The notes: generated by a model not told the origin, from the letters alone. A stretch of DNA of 64,000 bases from Megachile rotundata (GCF_050947335.1 NW_027473522.1:62001-126000); one strand, 5' to 3'. Positions 14,195 to 29,798 are shown, numbered from the stretch's first letter. Made by a program: numbers and translations.

Positions 14195-16625
14195 GCATAA
14201 TATGGCTCATAATATGGGTTAGATTGATAATAATAAGAGTAATGAGTATAGTAATTGTAGTTCTATCGATCTTATCTGCATAATATGGTTAATAATATGA
14301 GTTAGATTGATAATAATAAGAGTAATAAGTATAGTAATTGTAGTTCTATCGATCATATAAGCATAATATGGTTAATAATATGAGTTAGATTCATAATAAT
14401 AAGAGTAATAAGTATAGTAATTGTCGTTCTATAGATCACATAAGCATAATATGGCTAATAATATGAGTTAGATTGATAATAATAAGAGTAATGATTATAG
14501 TAATTGTCGTTCTATCGATCTTATCTGCATAATATGGTTAATAATATGAGTTAGATTGATAATAATAAGAGTAATAAGTATAGTAATTGTAGTTCTATCG
14601 ATCATATAAGCATAATATGGTTAATCATATGAGTTAGATTGATAATAGTGAGTGTAATAAGTATAGTAATTGTAGTTCTATTGCTCATATAAGCAAAATA
14701 TGGTTAATAATATGAGTTAGATTGGTAATAACAAGAGTTATAAGTATAGTAATTTTAGTTCTATCGATCATATAAGCATAATATGGCTAATAATATGAGT
14801 TAGATTGATAATAATAAGAGCAAGGAGTATACTAATTGTAGTTCTATCGATCATGTCTGCATAATATGGTTAATAATATGGGTTAGATTGATAACAATAA
14901 GAGTAATAAGTATAGTAAATGTCGTGCTATCGATCATATCTGCATAATATGGATAATAATATGAGTTAGATTGATAATAGTGAGTGTAATAAGTATAGTA
15001 ATTGTCGTTCTATCGATCATATTAGCATAATATGGCTAATAATATGAGTTAGGCTGATAATAATGAGAGTAATATGTATAGTAATTGTCGATCTGTCGAT
15101 CATATAAGCATAATATGGCTAATAATATGAATTAGATTGATAATAATAAGAGAACTGAATATAGTAATTGTCGTTCTATCGATCATATAAGCATAATATG
15201 GCTTATAATATGAGTTAGATTGATAATAATAAGAGTAATAAGTATAGTAATTTTCGTCCTATCGATCATGTAAGCATAATATGGCTAACAATATGAGTTA
15301 GATTGATAATAATAAGAGTAATGAGTATAGTAATTGTCGTTCTATCGATTATATAAGCATAATATGGCTAATAATATGAGTTAGATTGATATTAATAAGA
15401 GTAATGAGTATACTAATTGTAGTTCTATCGATCATATCTGCATAATATGGTTAATAATATGAGTTAGATTGATAACAATAAGAGTAATAAGTATAGTAAA
15501 TGTCGTGCTATCGATCATATCTGCATAATATGGTTAATAATATGAGTTAGATTCAAAATAATAAGAGTAATAAGTATAGTAATTGTCGTTCTATCGATCA
15601 CATAAGCATAATATGGCTAATAATATGAGTTAGGCTGATAATAATAAGAGTAATGAGTATAGTAATTGTCGTTCTATCGATCGTGTTTGCATAATATGGT
15701 TAATAATACGAGTTAGATTGATAATAGTGAGTGTAATTGGTATAGTAATTGTCGTTCTATCGATCATCTTAGTATAATATGGTTAATAATATGAGTTAGA
15801 TTGATAATAATACGAGAAGTGAGTATAGTCATTGTCGTTCGATCGATCATATAAGCATAATATGGCTAATAATATGAGTAAGATTGATAATAATAAGAGA
15901 AGTGAGTATAGTCATTGTCGTTCGATCGATCATATAAGCATAATATGGCTAATGATATGAGTTAGATTGATAATAATAAGAGTAATGAGTGTACTAATTG
16001 TAGTTCTATCGATCATATCTGCATAATATGGTTAATAATATGAGTTAGATTGATAACAATAAGAGCAATAAGTACAGTAAATGTCGTGCTATCGATCATA
16101 TCTGCATAATATGGATAATAATATGAGTTAGATTCATAATGGTGAGTGTAATAAGTATAGTAATTGTCGTTCTATCGATCATATTAGCATAATATGGCTA
16201 ACAATATGAGTTAGATTCATAATAATAAGAGTAATGAGTATAGTAATTGTCGTTCTATCGATCATATTAGCATAATATGGTTAATAATATGAGCTAGATT
16301 GATAATAATAAGAGTAATGAGTATAGTAATTGTCGTTCTATCGTTCATATAAGCATAATATGGCTAATAATATGAGTTAGGCTGATAATAATAAGAGTAA
16401 TGAGTACAGTAATTGTCGTTCTATCGATCGTGTTTGCATAATATGGTCAATAATATGAGTTAGATTGATAACAGTGAGTGTAATAAGTATAGTAATTGTC
16501 GTTCTGTCGATCATATAAGCATAATATGGCTAATAATATGAGTTAGGTTGATAATAATGAGAGTAATAAGTATAGTAATTGTCGTTCTATCGATCATATC
16601 TGCATAATATGGTTAATAATATGAG
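14195..16625 (+). repeat. P-to-R block, copy 1 of four
   Basis: P at 14195, Q at 14693 and R at 15772. Matches 43,909-46,339 at a constant offset of 29,714 bp (358 monomers), including the private gagcaag near 14,818 and the gtaattgg subtype before R. Q to R is exactly 13 monomers, as in the copies at 32.6, 44.4 and 60.2 kb. One private change here is aatatgtatag near 15,073. Confidence 0.85.
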
Positions 16626-17194
16626 TTAGATTGATAACAGTGAGTGTAATAAGTATAGTAATTGTCGTTCTGTCGATCACATAAGCATAATATGTCTAAT
16701 AATATGAGTTAGATTCATAATAATAAGAGAAATGAATATAGTAATTGTCGTTCTATCGATCATATAAGCATAATATGGCTAATAATATGAGTTAGATTGA
16801 TAATAATAAGAGTAATGAGTATAGTAATTGTCGTTCTATCGATCATATTAGCATAATATGGTTAATAATATGAGCTAGATTGATAATAATAAGAGTAATG
16901 AGTATAGTAATTGTCGTTCTATCGTTCATATAAGCATAATATGGCTAATAATATGAGTAAGGCTGATAATAATAAGAGTAATGAGTATAGTAATTGTCGT
17001 TCTATCGATCGTATTTGCATAATATGGTTAATAATATCAGTTAGATTGATAACAGTGAGTGTAATAAGTATAGTAATTGTCGTTCTGTCGATCATATAAG
17101 CATAATATGGCTAATAATATGAGTTAGGTTGATAATCATGAGAGTAATAAGTATAGTAATTGTCGTTCTATCGATCATATCTGCATAATATGGT
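16626..17194 (+). repeat. O zone, copy 2
   Basis: Contains landmark O at about 16,911-17,099, exactly 117 monomers after the O at 7,200 and 220 monomers before the O at 35,171. It is shorter on its left side than the O zones at 7.2 and 35.2 kb, with several monomers missing around 16,720. Confidence 0.75.
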
Positions 17195-19518
17195 TAATAA
17201 TATGAGTTAGATTGATAATAATAAGAGTAATAAGTATAGTAAATGTCGTGCTATCGATCATATCTGCATAATATGGTTAATAATATGAGTTAGATTGATA
17301 ATAATAGGAGTAGTAAGTGTAGTAAATGTCGTGCTATCGATCATATCTGCATAATATGGTTAATAATATGAGTTAGATTCATAATAATAAGAGTAATAAG
17401 TATAGTAATTGTCGTTCTATCGATCATATGTGCATAATATGGTTAATAATATGAGTTAGATTGATAACAGTGAGTGTAATAAGTATAGTAATTGTCGTTC
17501 TGTCGATCACATAAGCATAATATGTCCAATAATCTGAGTTAGATTGATAATAGTAAGAGTAATAAGTGTAGTAAATGTCGTGCTATCGATCATATCTGCA
17601 TAATATGGTTAATAATATGAGTTAGATTCATAATAATAAGAGTAATAAGTATAGTAATTGTCGTGCTATCGATCATATCTGCATAATATGGTTAATAATA
17701 TGAGTTAGATTAATAATAATAAGAGTAACGAGTATAGTAACAGTAGTTCTATCGATCATATCCGCATAATATGGCTAATAATATGAGTTAGATTGATAAT
17801 AATAAGAGAAATGAGTATAGTAATTGTCGTCCTATCGATCATATAAGCATAATATGGCTAATAATATGAGTTAGATTGATAATAATAAGAGAAATGAGTA
17901 TACTAATTGTAGTTCTATCGATCATATCTGCATAATATGGTTAATAATATGAGTTAGACTGATACCAATAAGAGTAATAAGTGTAGTAAATGTCGTGCTA
18001 TCGATCATATCTGCATAATATGGTTAATAATATGAGTTAGATTCATAATAATAAGAGTAATAAGTATAGTAATTGTCGTTCGATCGATCATATGTGCATA
18101 ATATGGTTAATAATATGAGTTAGATTGATAACAGTGAGTGTAATAAGTATAGTAATTGTCGTTCTGTCGATCACATAAGCATAATATGGCTAATAATCTG
18201 AGTTAGATTGATAATAGTAAGAGTAATAAGTGTAGTAAATGTCGTGCTATCGATCATATCTGCATAATATGGTTAATAATATGAGTTAGATTCATAATAA
18301 TAAGAGTAATAAGTATAGTAATTGTCGTTCTATCGATCACATAAGCATAATATGGCTAATAATATGAGTTAGATTGATAATAATGAGAGTAATAAGTAGA
18401 GTAATTGTCGTTCTATCGATCATATAAGCATAGTATGGCTAATAATATGAGTTAGATTGATAATAATAAGAGAAATGAGTATAGTAATTGTCTTTCTATC
18501 GATCATATCTGCATAATATGGTTAATAATGTCAGTTAGATTGATAATAGTGAGTGTAATAAGTATAGTAATTGTAGTTCTATCGATCATATTAGCATAAT
18601 ATGGCTTATAATATGAGTTAGGCTGATAATAATAAGAGTAATGAGTATAGTAATTGTCGTTCTATCGATCGTATTTGCATAATGTGGTTAATAATATGAG
18701 TTAGATTGATAACAGTGAGTGTAATAAGTATAGTAATTATCTTTCTATCGATCATATAAGCATAATATGGCTAATAATATGAGTTAGACTGAGAATAATA
18801 AGAGAAATGAATATAGTAATTGTCGTTCTATCGATCATATAAGCATAATATGGCTAATAATATGAGTTAGATTGATAATAATAAGAGTAAGGAGTATACT
18901 AATTGTAGTTCTATCGATCATGTCTGCATAATATGGTTAATAATATGGGTTAGATTGATAACAATAAGAGTAATAAGTATAGTAAATGTCGTGCTATCGA
19001 TCATATCTGCATAATATGGATAATAATATGAGTTAGATTGATAATAGTGAGTGTAATAAGTATAGTAATTGTCGTTCTATCGATCATATTAGCATAATAT
19101 GGCTAATAATATGAGTTAGGCTGATAATAATGAGAGTAATAAGTATAGTAATTGTCGTTCTGTCGATCATATAAGCATAATATGGCTAATAATATGAATT
19201 AGATTGATAATAATAAGAGAACTGAATATAGTAATTGTCGTTCTATCGATCATATAAGCATAATATGGCTAATAATATGAGTTAGATTGATAATAATAAG
19301 AGAAGTGAGTATAGTCATTGTCGTTCGATCGATCATATAAGCATAATATGGCTAATGATATGAGTTAAATTGATAATAATAAGAGTAATAGGTATAATAA
19401 TTATCGTTCTATCTGTCATATAAGCATAATATGGCTTATAATATGAGTTAGATTGATAATAATAAGAGTAATGAGTATAGTAATTGTCGTTCTATCGATC
19501 ATATAAGCATAAAATGGC
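17195..19518 (+). repeat. 28-monomer tandem duplication, first copy
   Basis: Runs from the O zone through S (monomer at 18511) into a P tail carrying atctgtc and gcataaaatgg. The following 2.4 kb repeats it, including rare changes such as ataggagtag (17,303 and 19,625) and tatgtccaat (about 17,521 and 19,848). The breakpoint lies in monomer positions 13-48 and cannot be placed more exactly. Confidence 0.85.
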
Positions 19519-21925
19519 TAATAATATGAGTTAGATTGATAATAATAAGAGTAATAAGTATAGTAAATGTCGTGCTATCGATCATATCTGCATAATATGG
19601 TTAATAATATGAGTTAGATTGATAATAATAGGAGTAGTAAGTGTAGTAAATGTCGTGCTATCGATCATATCTGCATAATATGGTTAATAATATGAGTTAG
19701 ATTCATAATAATAAGAGTAATAAGTATAGTAATTGTCGTTCTATCGATCATATGTGCATAATATGGTTAATAATATGAGTTAGATTGATAACAGTGAGTG
19801 TAATAAGTATAGTAATTGTCGTTCTGTCGATCACATAAGCATAATATGTCCAATAATCTGAGTTAGATTGATAATAGTAAGAGTAATAAGTGTAGTAAAT
19901 GTCGTGCTATCGATCATATCTGCATAATATGGTTAATAATATGAGTTAGATTCATAATAATAAGAGTAATAAGTATAGTAATTGTCGTGCTATCGATCAT
20001 ATCTGCATAATATGGTTAATAATATGAGTTAGATTAATAATAATAAGAGTAACGAGTATAGTAACAGTAGTTCTATCGATCATATCCGCATAATATGGCT
20101 AATAATATGAGTTAGATTGATAATAATAAGAGAAATGAGTATAGTAATTGTCGTCCTATCGATCATATAAGCATAATATGGCTAATAATATGAGTTAGAT
20201 TGATAATAATAAGAGTAATGTGTATAGTAATTGTCGTTCTATCGATCATATAAGCATAATATGGCTAATAATATGAGTTAGATTGATAATAATAAGAGAA
20301 ATGAGTATACTAATTGTAGTTCTATCGATCATATCTGCATAATATGGTTAATAATATGAGTTAGACTGATACCAATAAGAGTAATAAGTGTAGTAAATGT
20401 CGTGCTATCGATCATATCTGCATAATATGGTTAATAATATGAGTTAGATTCATAATAATAAGAGTAATAAGTATAGTAATTGTCGTTCGATCGATCATAT
20501 GTGCATAATATGGTTAATAATATGAGTTAGATTGATAACAGTGAGTGTAATAAGTATAGTAATTGTCGTTCTGTCGATCACATAAGCATAATATGGCTAA
20601 TAATCTGAGTTAGATTGATAATAGTAAGAGTAATAAGTGTAGTAAATGTCGTGCTATCGATCATATCTGCATAATATGGTTAATAATATGAGTTAGATTC
20701 ATAATAATAAGAGTAATAAGTATAGTAATTGTCGTTCTATCGATCACATAAGCATAATATGGCTAATAATATGAGTTAGATTGATAATAATGAGAGTAAT
20801 AAGTAGAGTAATTGTCGTTCTATCGATCATATAAGCATAGTATGGCTAATAATATGAGTTAGATTGATAATAATAAGAGAAATGAGTATAGTAATTGTCT
20901 TTCTATCGATCATATCTGCATAATATGGTTAATAATGTCAGTTAGATTGATAATAGTGAGTGTAATAAGTATAGTAATTGTAGTTCTATCGATCATATTA
21001 GCATAATATGGCTTATAATATGAGTTAGGCTGATAATAATAAGAGTAATGAGTATAGTAATTGTCGTTCTATCGATCGTATTTGCATAATGTGGTTAATA
21101 ATATGAGTTAGATTGATAACAGTGAGTGTAATAAGTATAGTAATTATCTTTCTATCGATCATATAAGCATAATATGGCTAATAATATGAGTTAGATTGAG
21201 AATAATAAGAGAAATGAATATAGTAATTGTCGTTCTATCGATCATATAAGCATAATATGGCTAATAATATGAGTTAGATTGATAATAATAAGAGTAAGGA
21301 GTATACTAATTGTAGTTCTATCGATCATGTCTGCATAATATGGTTAATAATATGGGTTAGATTGATAACAATAAGAGTAATAAGTATAGTAAATGTCGTG
21401 CTATCGATCATATCTGCATAATATGGATAATAATATGAGTTAGATTGATAATAGTGAGTGTAATAAATATAGTAATTGTCGTTCTATCGATCATATTAGC
21501 ATAATATGGCTAATAATATGAGTTAGGCTGATAATAATGAGAGTAATAAGTATAGTAATTGTCGTTCTGTCGATCATATAAGCATAATATGGCTAATAAT
21601 ATGAATTAGATTGATAATAATAAGAGAACTGAATATAGTAATTGTCGTTCTATCGATCATATAAGCATAATATGGCTAATAATATGAGTTAGATTGATAA
21701 TAATAAGAGAAGTGAGTATAGTCATTGTCGTTCGATCGATCAGATAAGCATAATATGGCTAATGATATGAGTTAAATTGATAATAATAAGAGTAATAGGT
21801 ATAATAATTATCGTTCTATCTGTCATATAAGCATAATATGGCTTATAATATGAGTTAGATTGATAATAATAAGAGTAATGAGTATAGTAATTGTCGTTCT
21901 ATCGATCATATAAGCATAAAATGGC
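19519..21925 (+). repeat. 28-monomer tandem duplication, second copy (29 monomers)
   Basis: The offset from the first copy is 2,324 bp at its left end and 2,407 bp after one additional monomer near 20.2 kb (aatgtgtatag). S lies at 20918, 29 monomers after the S at 18511. It ends in a gcataaaatgg monomer at 21914, the equivalent of the one at 19507. Confidence 0.85.
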
Positions 21926-22668
21926 TAATAATATGAGTTAGATTGATAATAATAAGAGTAACGGGTATAGTAACAGTAGTTCTATCGATCATATCTGCAT
22001 AATATGGTTAATAATATGAGTTAGATTGATAATAATAAGAGTAATAAGTATAGTAATTGTAGTTGTATCGATCCTATAAGCATAATATGGCTAATAATAT
22101 GAGTTAGATTGATAATAATAAGAGTAATAAGTATAGTAATTGTCGTCCTACCGATCATATCTGCATAATATGGTTAATCATGTGAGTTAGATTGATAATA
22201 GTGAGTGTAATAAGTATAGCAATTGTAGTTCTATTGCTCATATAAGCAAAATATGGTTAATAATATGAGTTAGATTGATAATAGTGAGTGTAATAAGTAT
22301 AGTAATTGTCGTTCTATCGATCATATTAGCATAATATGGTTAATAATATGAGATAGATTGATAATAGTGAGTGTAATAAGTACAGTAATTGTCGTTCTAT
22401 CGATCATATTAGCATAATATGGTTAATAATATGAGCTAGATTGATAATAATAAGAGTAATGAGTATAGTAATTGTCGTTCTATCGTTCATATAAGCATAA
22501 TATGGCTAATAATATGAGTTAGGCTGATAATAATAAGAGTAATGAGTATAGTAATTGTCGTTCTATCGATCATATTAGCATAATATGGTTAATAATATGA
22601 GCTAGATTGATAATAATAAGAGAAATGAGTATAGTAATTGTCGTTCTATCGTTCATATAAGCATAATA
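21926..22668 (+). repeat. P tail
   Basis: Carries aacgggt, gttgtatcgatcc, cgtcctacc, aatcatgtgag, a gcaaaatatgg monomer near 22,244, and then gagatagattg and gagctagattg monomers. The same order occurs near 37.8-38.4 kb and 51.0-51.6 kb. It leads without a P landmark into the copied bridge segment. Confidence 0.7.
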
Positions 22669-25600
22669 TGGCTAATAATATGAGTTAGATTGATAATAAT
22701 AAGAGAAATGAGTATAGTAATTGTCTTTCTATCGATCATATCTGCATAATATGGTTAATAATATGAGTTAGATTGATAATAATAAGAGTAACGAGTATAG
22801 TAACAGTAGTTCTATCGATCATATCTGCATAATATGGTTAATAATATGAGTTAGATTGATAATAATAAGAGTAATAAGTATAGTAATTGTAGTTCTATCG
22901 ATCCTATAAGCATAATATGGCTAATAATATGAGTTAGATTGATAATAGTGAGTGTAATAAGTATAGCAATTGTAGTTCTATTGCTCATATAAGCAAAATA
23001 TGGTTAATAATATGAGTTAGATTGATAATAGTGAGTGTAATAAGTATAGTAATTGTCGTTCTATCGATCATATTAGCATAATATGGTTAATAATATGAGT
23101 TAGATTGATAATAGTGAGTGTAATAAGTACAGTAATTGTCGTTCTATCGATCATATTAGCATAATATGGTTAATAATATGAGCTAGATTGATAATAATAA
23201 GAGAAATGAGTATAGTAATTGTCGTTCTATCGTTCATATAAGCATAATATGGCTAATAATATGAGTTAGACTGATAATAATAAGAGTAATGAGTATAGTA
23301 ATTGTCGTTCTATCGATCGTAATTGCATAATATGGTTAATAATATGAGTTAGATTGATAACAGTGAGTGTAATAAGTATAGTAATTGTCGTTCTGTCGAT
23401 CATATAAGCATAATATAGCTAATAATATGAGTCAGATCGATAATAATAAGAGTAATAAGTGTAGTAAATGTCGTGCTATCGATCATATCCGCATAATATG
23501 GTTAATAATATGAGTTAGATTGATAATAGTGAGTGTAATAGGTATAGTAATTGTCGTTCTATCGATCATATTAGTATAATATGGTTAATAATATGAGTTA
23601 GATTGATAACAATAAGAGCAATAAGTACAGTAAATGTCGTGCTATCGATCATATCTGCATAATATGGATAATAATATGAGTTAGATTGATAATAGTGAGT
23701 GTAATAAGTATAGTAATTGTCGTTCTATCGATCATATTAGCATAATATGGTTAATAATATGAGTTAGATTGATAATAGTGAGTGTAATAAGTACAGTAAT
23801 TGTCGTTCTATCGATCATATTAGCATAATATGGTTAATAATATGAGCTAGATTGATAATAATAAGAGTAATGAGTATAGTAATTGTCGTTCTATCGTTCA
23901 TATAAGCATAATATGGCTAATAATATGAGTTATGCTGATAATAATAAGAGTAATGAGTATAGTAATTGTCGTTCTATCGGTCATATTTGCATAATATGTT
24001 TAATAATATGAGTTAGATTGATAACAGTGAGTGTAATAAGTATAGTAATTGTCGTTCTGTCGATCATATAAGCATAATATGGCTAATAATATGAGTTAGG
24101 TTGATAATAATGAGAGAAATGAGTATAGTAATTGTCTTTCTATCGATCATATCTGCATAATATGGTTAATAATATGAGTTAGATTGATAATAATAAGAGT
24201 AATGAGTATAGTAATTGTCGTTCTATCGTTCATATAAGCATAATATGGCTAATAATATGAGTTAGGCTGATAATAATAAGAGTAATGAGTATAATAATTA
24301 TCGTTCTACCGATCATATAAGCATAATATGGCTTATAATATGAGTTAGATTGATAATAATAAGAGTAATAAGTATAGTAATTTTCGTCCTATCGATCATA
24401 TAAGCATAATATGGCTAACAATATGAGTTAGATTGATAATAATAAGAGTAATGAGTATACTAATTGTAGTTCTATCGATCATATCTGCATAATATGGTTA
24501 ATAATATGAGTTAGATTGATAACAATAAGAGTAATAAGTATAGTGAATGTCGTGCTATCGATCATATCTGCATAATATGGTTAATAATATGAGTTAGAAT
24601 CAAAATAATAAGAGTAATAAGTATAGTAATTGTCGTTCTATCGATCACATAAGCATAATATGGCTAATAATATGAGTTAGGCTGATAATAATAAGAGTAA
24701 TGAGTATAGTAATTGTCGTTCTATCGATCGTGTTTGCATAATATGGTTAATAATATGAGTTAGATTGATAATAGTGAGTGTAATAGGTATAGTAATTGTC
24801 GTTCTATCGATCATCCTAGTATAATATGGTTAATAATATGAGTTAGATTGATAATAATACGAGAAGTGAGTATAGTCATTGTCGTTCGATCGATCATATA
24901 AGCATAATATGGCTAATGATATGAGTTAGATTGATAATAATAAGAGTAATGAGTGTACTAATTGTAGTTCTATCGATCATATCTGCATAATATGGTTAAT
25001 AATATGAGTTAGATTGATAACAATAAGAGCAATAAGTACAGTAAATGTCGTGCTATCGATCATATCTGCATAATATGGATAATAATATGAGTTAGATTCA
25101 TAATGGTGAGTGTAATAAGTATAGTAATTGTCGTTCTATCGATCATATTAGCATAATATGGCTAACAATATGAGTTAGATTGATAATAATAAGAGTAATG
25201 AGTATAGTAATTGTCGTTCTATCGATCATATTAGCATAATATGGTTAATAATATGAGCTAGATTGATAATAATAAGAGTAATGAGTATAGTAATTGTCGT
25301 TCTATCGTTCATATAAGCATAATATGGCTAATAATATGAGTTAGGCTGATAATAATAAGAGTAATGAGTACAGTAATTGTCGTTCTATCGATCGTATTTG
25401 CATAATATGGTCAATAATATGAGTTAGATTGATAACAGTGAGTGTAATAAGTATAGTAATTGTCGTTCTGTCGATCATATAAGCATAATATGGCTAATAA
25501 TATGAGTTAGGTTGATAATAATGAGAGCAATAAGTATAGTAATTGTCGTTCTATCGATCATATCTGCATAATATGGTTAATAATATGAGTTAGATTGATA

Positions 25601-28003
25601 ACAGTGAGTGTAATAAGTATAGTAATTGTCGTTCTGTCGATCACATAAGCATAATATGTCTAATAATATGAGTTAGATTCATAATAATAAGAGTAATAAG
25701 TATAGTAATTGTCGTTCTATCGATCACATAAGCATAATATGGCTAATAATATGAGTTAGATTCATAATAATAAGAGCAATAAGTATAGTAATTGTCCTTC
25801 TATCGATCACATAAGCATAATATGGCTAATAATATGAGTTAGATTGATAATAATGAGAGTAATAAGTATAGTAATTGTCGTTCTATCGATCATATAAGCA
25901 TAATATGGCTAATAATATGAGTTAGATTGATAATAATAAGAGTAATGAGTATAGTAATTGTCGTTCTATCGATCATATTTGCATAATGTGGTTAATAATA
26001 TGAGTTAGATTGATAACAGTGAGTGTAATAAGTATAGTAATTGTCTTTCTATCGATCATATAAGCATAATGTGGCTAATAATATGAGTTAGATTGATAAT
26101 AATAAGAGAAATGAATATAGTAATTGTCGTTCTATCGATCATATAAGCATAATATGGCTAATAATATGAGTTAGATTGATAATAATAAGAGTAATGAGTA
26201 TAGTAATTGTCGTTCTATCGATCATATTAGCATAATATGGTTAATAATATGAGCTAGATTGATAATAATAAGAGTAATGAGTATAGTAATTGTCGTTCTA
26301 TCGTTCATATAAGCATAATATGGCTAATAATATGAGTAAGGCTGATATTAATAAGAGTAATGAGTATAGTAATTGTCGTTCTATCGATCGTATTTGCATA
26401 ATATGGTTAATAATATCAGTTAGATTGATAACAGTGAGTGTAATAAGTATAGTAATTGTCGTTCTGTCGATCATATAAGCATAATATGGCTAATAATATG
26501 AGTTAGGTTGATAATAATGAGAGTAATAAGTATAGTAATTGTCGTTCTATCGATCATATCTGCATAATATGGTTAATAATATGAGTTAGATTGATAATAA
26601 TAAGAGTAATAAGTATAGTAAATGTCGTGCTATCGATCATATCTGCATAATATGGTTAATAATATGAGTTAGATTGATAATAATAAGAGTAGTAAGTGTA
26701 GTAAATGTCGTGCTATCGATCATATCTGCATAATATGGTTAATAATATGAGTTAGATTGATAATAATGAGAGTAATAAGTATAGTAATTGTCGTTCTATC
26801 GATCATATCTGCATAATATGGTTAATAATATGAGTTAGATTGATAATAATAAGAGTAACGAGTATAGTAACAGTAGTTCTATCGATCATATCCGCATAAT
26901 ATGGCTAATAATATGAGTTAGATTGATAATAATAAGAGAAATAAGTATAGTAATTGTCGTCCTATCGATCATATAAGCATAATATGGCTAATAATATGAG
27001 TTAGATTGATAATAATAAGAGTAATGAGTATAGTAATTGTCGTTCTATCGATCATATAAGCATAATATGGCTAATAATATGAGTTAGATTGATAATAATA
27101 AGAGTAATGAGTATACTAATTGTAGTTCTATCGATCATATCTGCATAATATGGTTAATAATATGAGTTAGATTGATAACAATAAGAGTAATAAGAGTAGT
27201 AAATGTCGTGCTATCGATCATATCTGCATAATATGGTTAATAATATGAGTTAGATTCATAATAATAAGAGTAATAAGTATAGTAATTGTCGTTCTATCGA
27301 TCATATGTACATAATATGGTTAATAATATGAGTTAGATTGATAACAGTGAGTGTAATAAGTATAGTAATTGTCGTTCTGTCGATCACATAAGCATAATAT
27401 GGCTAATAATCTGAGTTAGATTGATAATAGTAAGAGTAATAAGTGTAGTAAATGTCGTGCTATCGATCATATCTGCATAATATGGTTAATAATATGAGTT
27501 AGATTCATAATAATAAGAGTAATAAGTATAGTAATTGTCGTTCTATCGATCACATAAGCATAATATGGCTTATAATATGAGTTAGATTGATAATAATGAG
27601 AGTAATAAGTAGAGTAATTGTCGTTCTATCGATCATATAAGCATAGTATGGCTAATAATATGAGTTAGATTGATAATAATAAGAGAAATGAGTATAGTAA
27701 TTGTCTTTCTATCGATCATATCTGCATAATATGGTTAATAATGTCAGTTAGATTGATAATAGTGAGTGTAATAAGTATAGTAATTGTAGTTCTATCGATC
27801 ATATTAGCATAATATGGCTTATAATATGAGTTAGGCTGATAATAATAAGAGTAATGAGTATAGTAATTGTCGTTCTATCGATCGTATTTGCATAATGTGG
27901 TTAATAATATGAGTTAGATTGATAACAGTGAGTGTAATAAGTATAGTAATTATCTTTCTATCGATCATATAAGCATAATATGGCTAATAATATGAGTTAG
28001 ATT
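22669..28003 (+). repeat. Long distant duplicate of 3,330-8,913 (bridge-R-O-S)
   Basis: The offset is 233 monomers at the left, 230 after three monomers are lost near 23.6 kb, 229 after one is lost near 24.4 kb, and 230 again after one is gained near 25.7 kb. R is at 24819 (here with catcctag), O at about 26,290 and S at 27724. All length differences from the first copy are whole monomers. Confidence 0.85.
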
Positions 28004-29798
28004 GATAATAATAAGAGTAATGAGTATAGTAATTGTCGTTCTATCGTTCATATAAGCATAATATGGCTAATAATATGAGTTAGGCTGATAATAATAAGAG
28101 TAATGAGTATAATAATTATCGTTCTACCGATCATATAAGCATAATATGGCTTATAATATGAGTTAGATTGATAATAATAAGAGTAATAAGTATAGTAATT
28201 TTCGTCCTATCGATCATATAAGCATAATATGGCTAACAATATGAGTTAGATTGATAATAATAAGAGTAATGAGTATAGTAATTGTCGTTCTATCGATTAT
28301 ATAAGCATAATATGGCTAATAATATGAGTTAGATTGATATTAATAAGAGTAATGAGTATACTAATTGTAGTTCTATCGATCATATCTGCATAATATGGTT
28401 AATAATATGAGTTAGATTGATAACAATAAGAGTAATAAGTATAGTGAATGTCGTGCTATCGATCATATCTGCATAATATGGTTAATAATATGAGTTAGAT
28501 TCAAAATAATAAGAGTAATAAGTATAGTAATTGTCGTTCTATCGATCACATAAGCATAATATGGCTAATAATATGAGTTAGGCTGATAATAATAAGAGTA
28601 ATGAGTATAGTAATTGTCGTTCTATCGATCGTGTTTGCATAATATGGTTAATAATATGAGTTAGATTGATAATAGTGAGTGTAATAGGTATAGTAATTGT
28701 CGTTCTATCGATCATCTTAGTATAATATGGTTAATAATATGAGTTAGATTGATAATAATACGAGAAGTGAGTATAGTCATTGTCGTTCGATCGATCATAT
28801 AAGCATAATATGGCTAATGATATGAGTTAGATTGATAATAATAAGAGTAATGAGTGTACTAATTGTAGTTCTATCGATCATATCTGCATAATATGGTTAA
28901 TAATATGAGTTAGATTGATAACAATAAGAGCAATAAGTACAGTAAATGTCGTGCTATCGATCATATCTGCATAATATGGATAATAATATGAGTTAGATTC
29001 ATAATGGTGAGTGTAATAAGTATAGTAATTGTCGTTCTATCGATCATATTAGCATAATATGGCTAACAATATGAGTTAGATTGATAATAATAAGAGTAAT
29101 GAGTATAGTAATTGTCGTTCTATCGATCATATTAGCATAATATGGTTAATAATATGAGCTAGATTGATAATAATAAGAGTAATGAGTATAGTAATTGTCG
29201 TTCTATCGTTCATATAAGCATAATATGGCTAATAATATGAGTTAGGCTGATAATAATAAGAGTAATGAGTACAGTAATTGTCGTTCTATCGATCGTATTT
29301 GCATAATATGGTCAATAATATGAGTTAGATTGATAACAGTGAGTGTAATAAGTATAGTAATTGTCTTTCTATCGATCATATAAGCATAATGTGGCTAATA
29401 ATATGAGTTAGATTGATAATAATAAGAGAAATGAATATAGTAATTGTCGTTCTATCGATCATATAAGCATAATATGGCTAATAATATGAGTTAGATTGAT
29501 AATAATAAGAGTAATGAGTATAGTAATTGTCGTTCTATCGATCATATTAGCATAATATGGTTAATAATATGAGCTAGATTGATAATAATAAGAGTAATGA
29601 GTATAGTAATTGTCGTTCTATCGTTCATATAAGCATAATATGGCTAATAATATGAGTAAGGCTGATATTAATAAGAGTAATGAGTATAGTAATTGTCGTT
29701 CTATCGATCGTATTTGCATAATATGGTTAATAATATCAGTTAGATTGATAACAGTGAGTGTAATAAGTATAGTAATTGTCGTTCTGTCGATCATATAA
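28004..29798 (+). repeat. Mosaic second R-O segment
   Basis: Bases 28,004-29,364 match 5,096-6,456 (offset 276 monomers), with R at 28720. At about 29,365 the match jumps forward to 6,957 and continues to 29,805 (compare 7,397), giving the O copy at 29,610. It then switches directly to landmark P at 29799 without an S zone. Three sources are joined in register within 1.8 kb. Confidence 0.8.
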
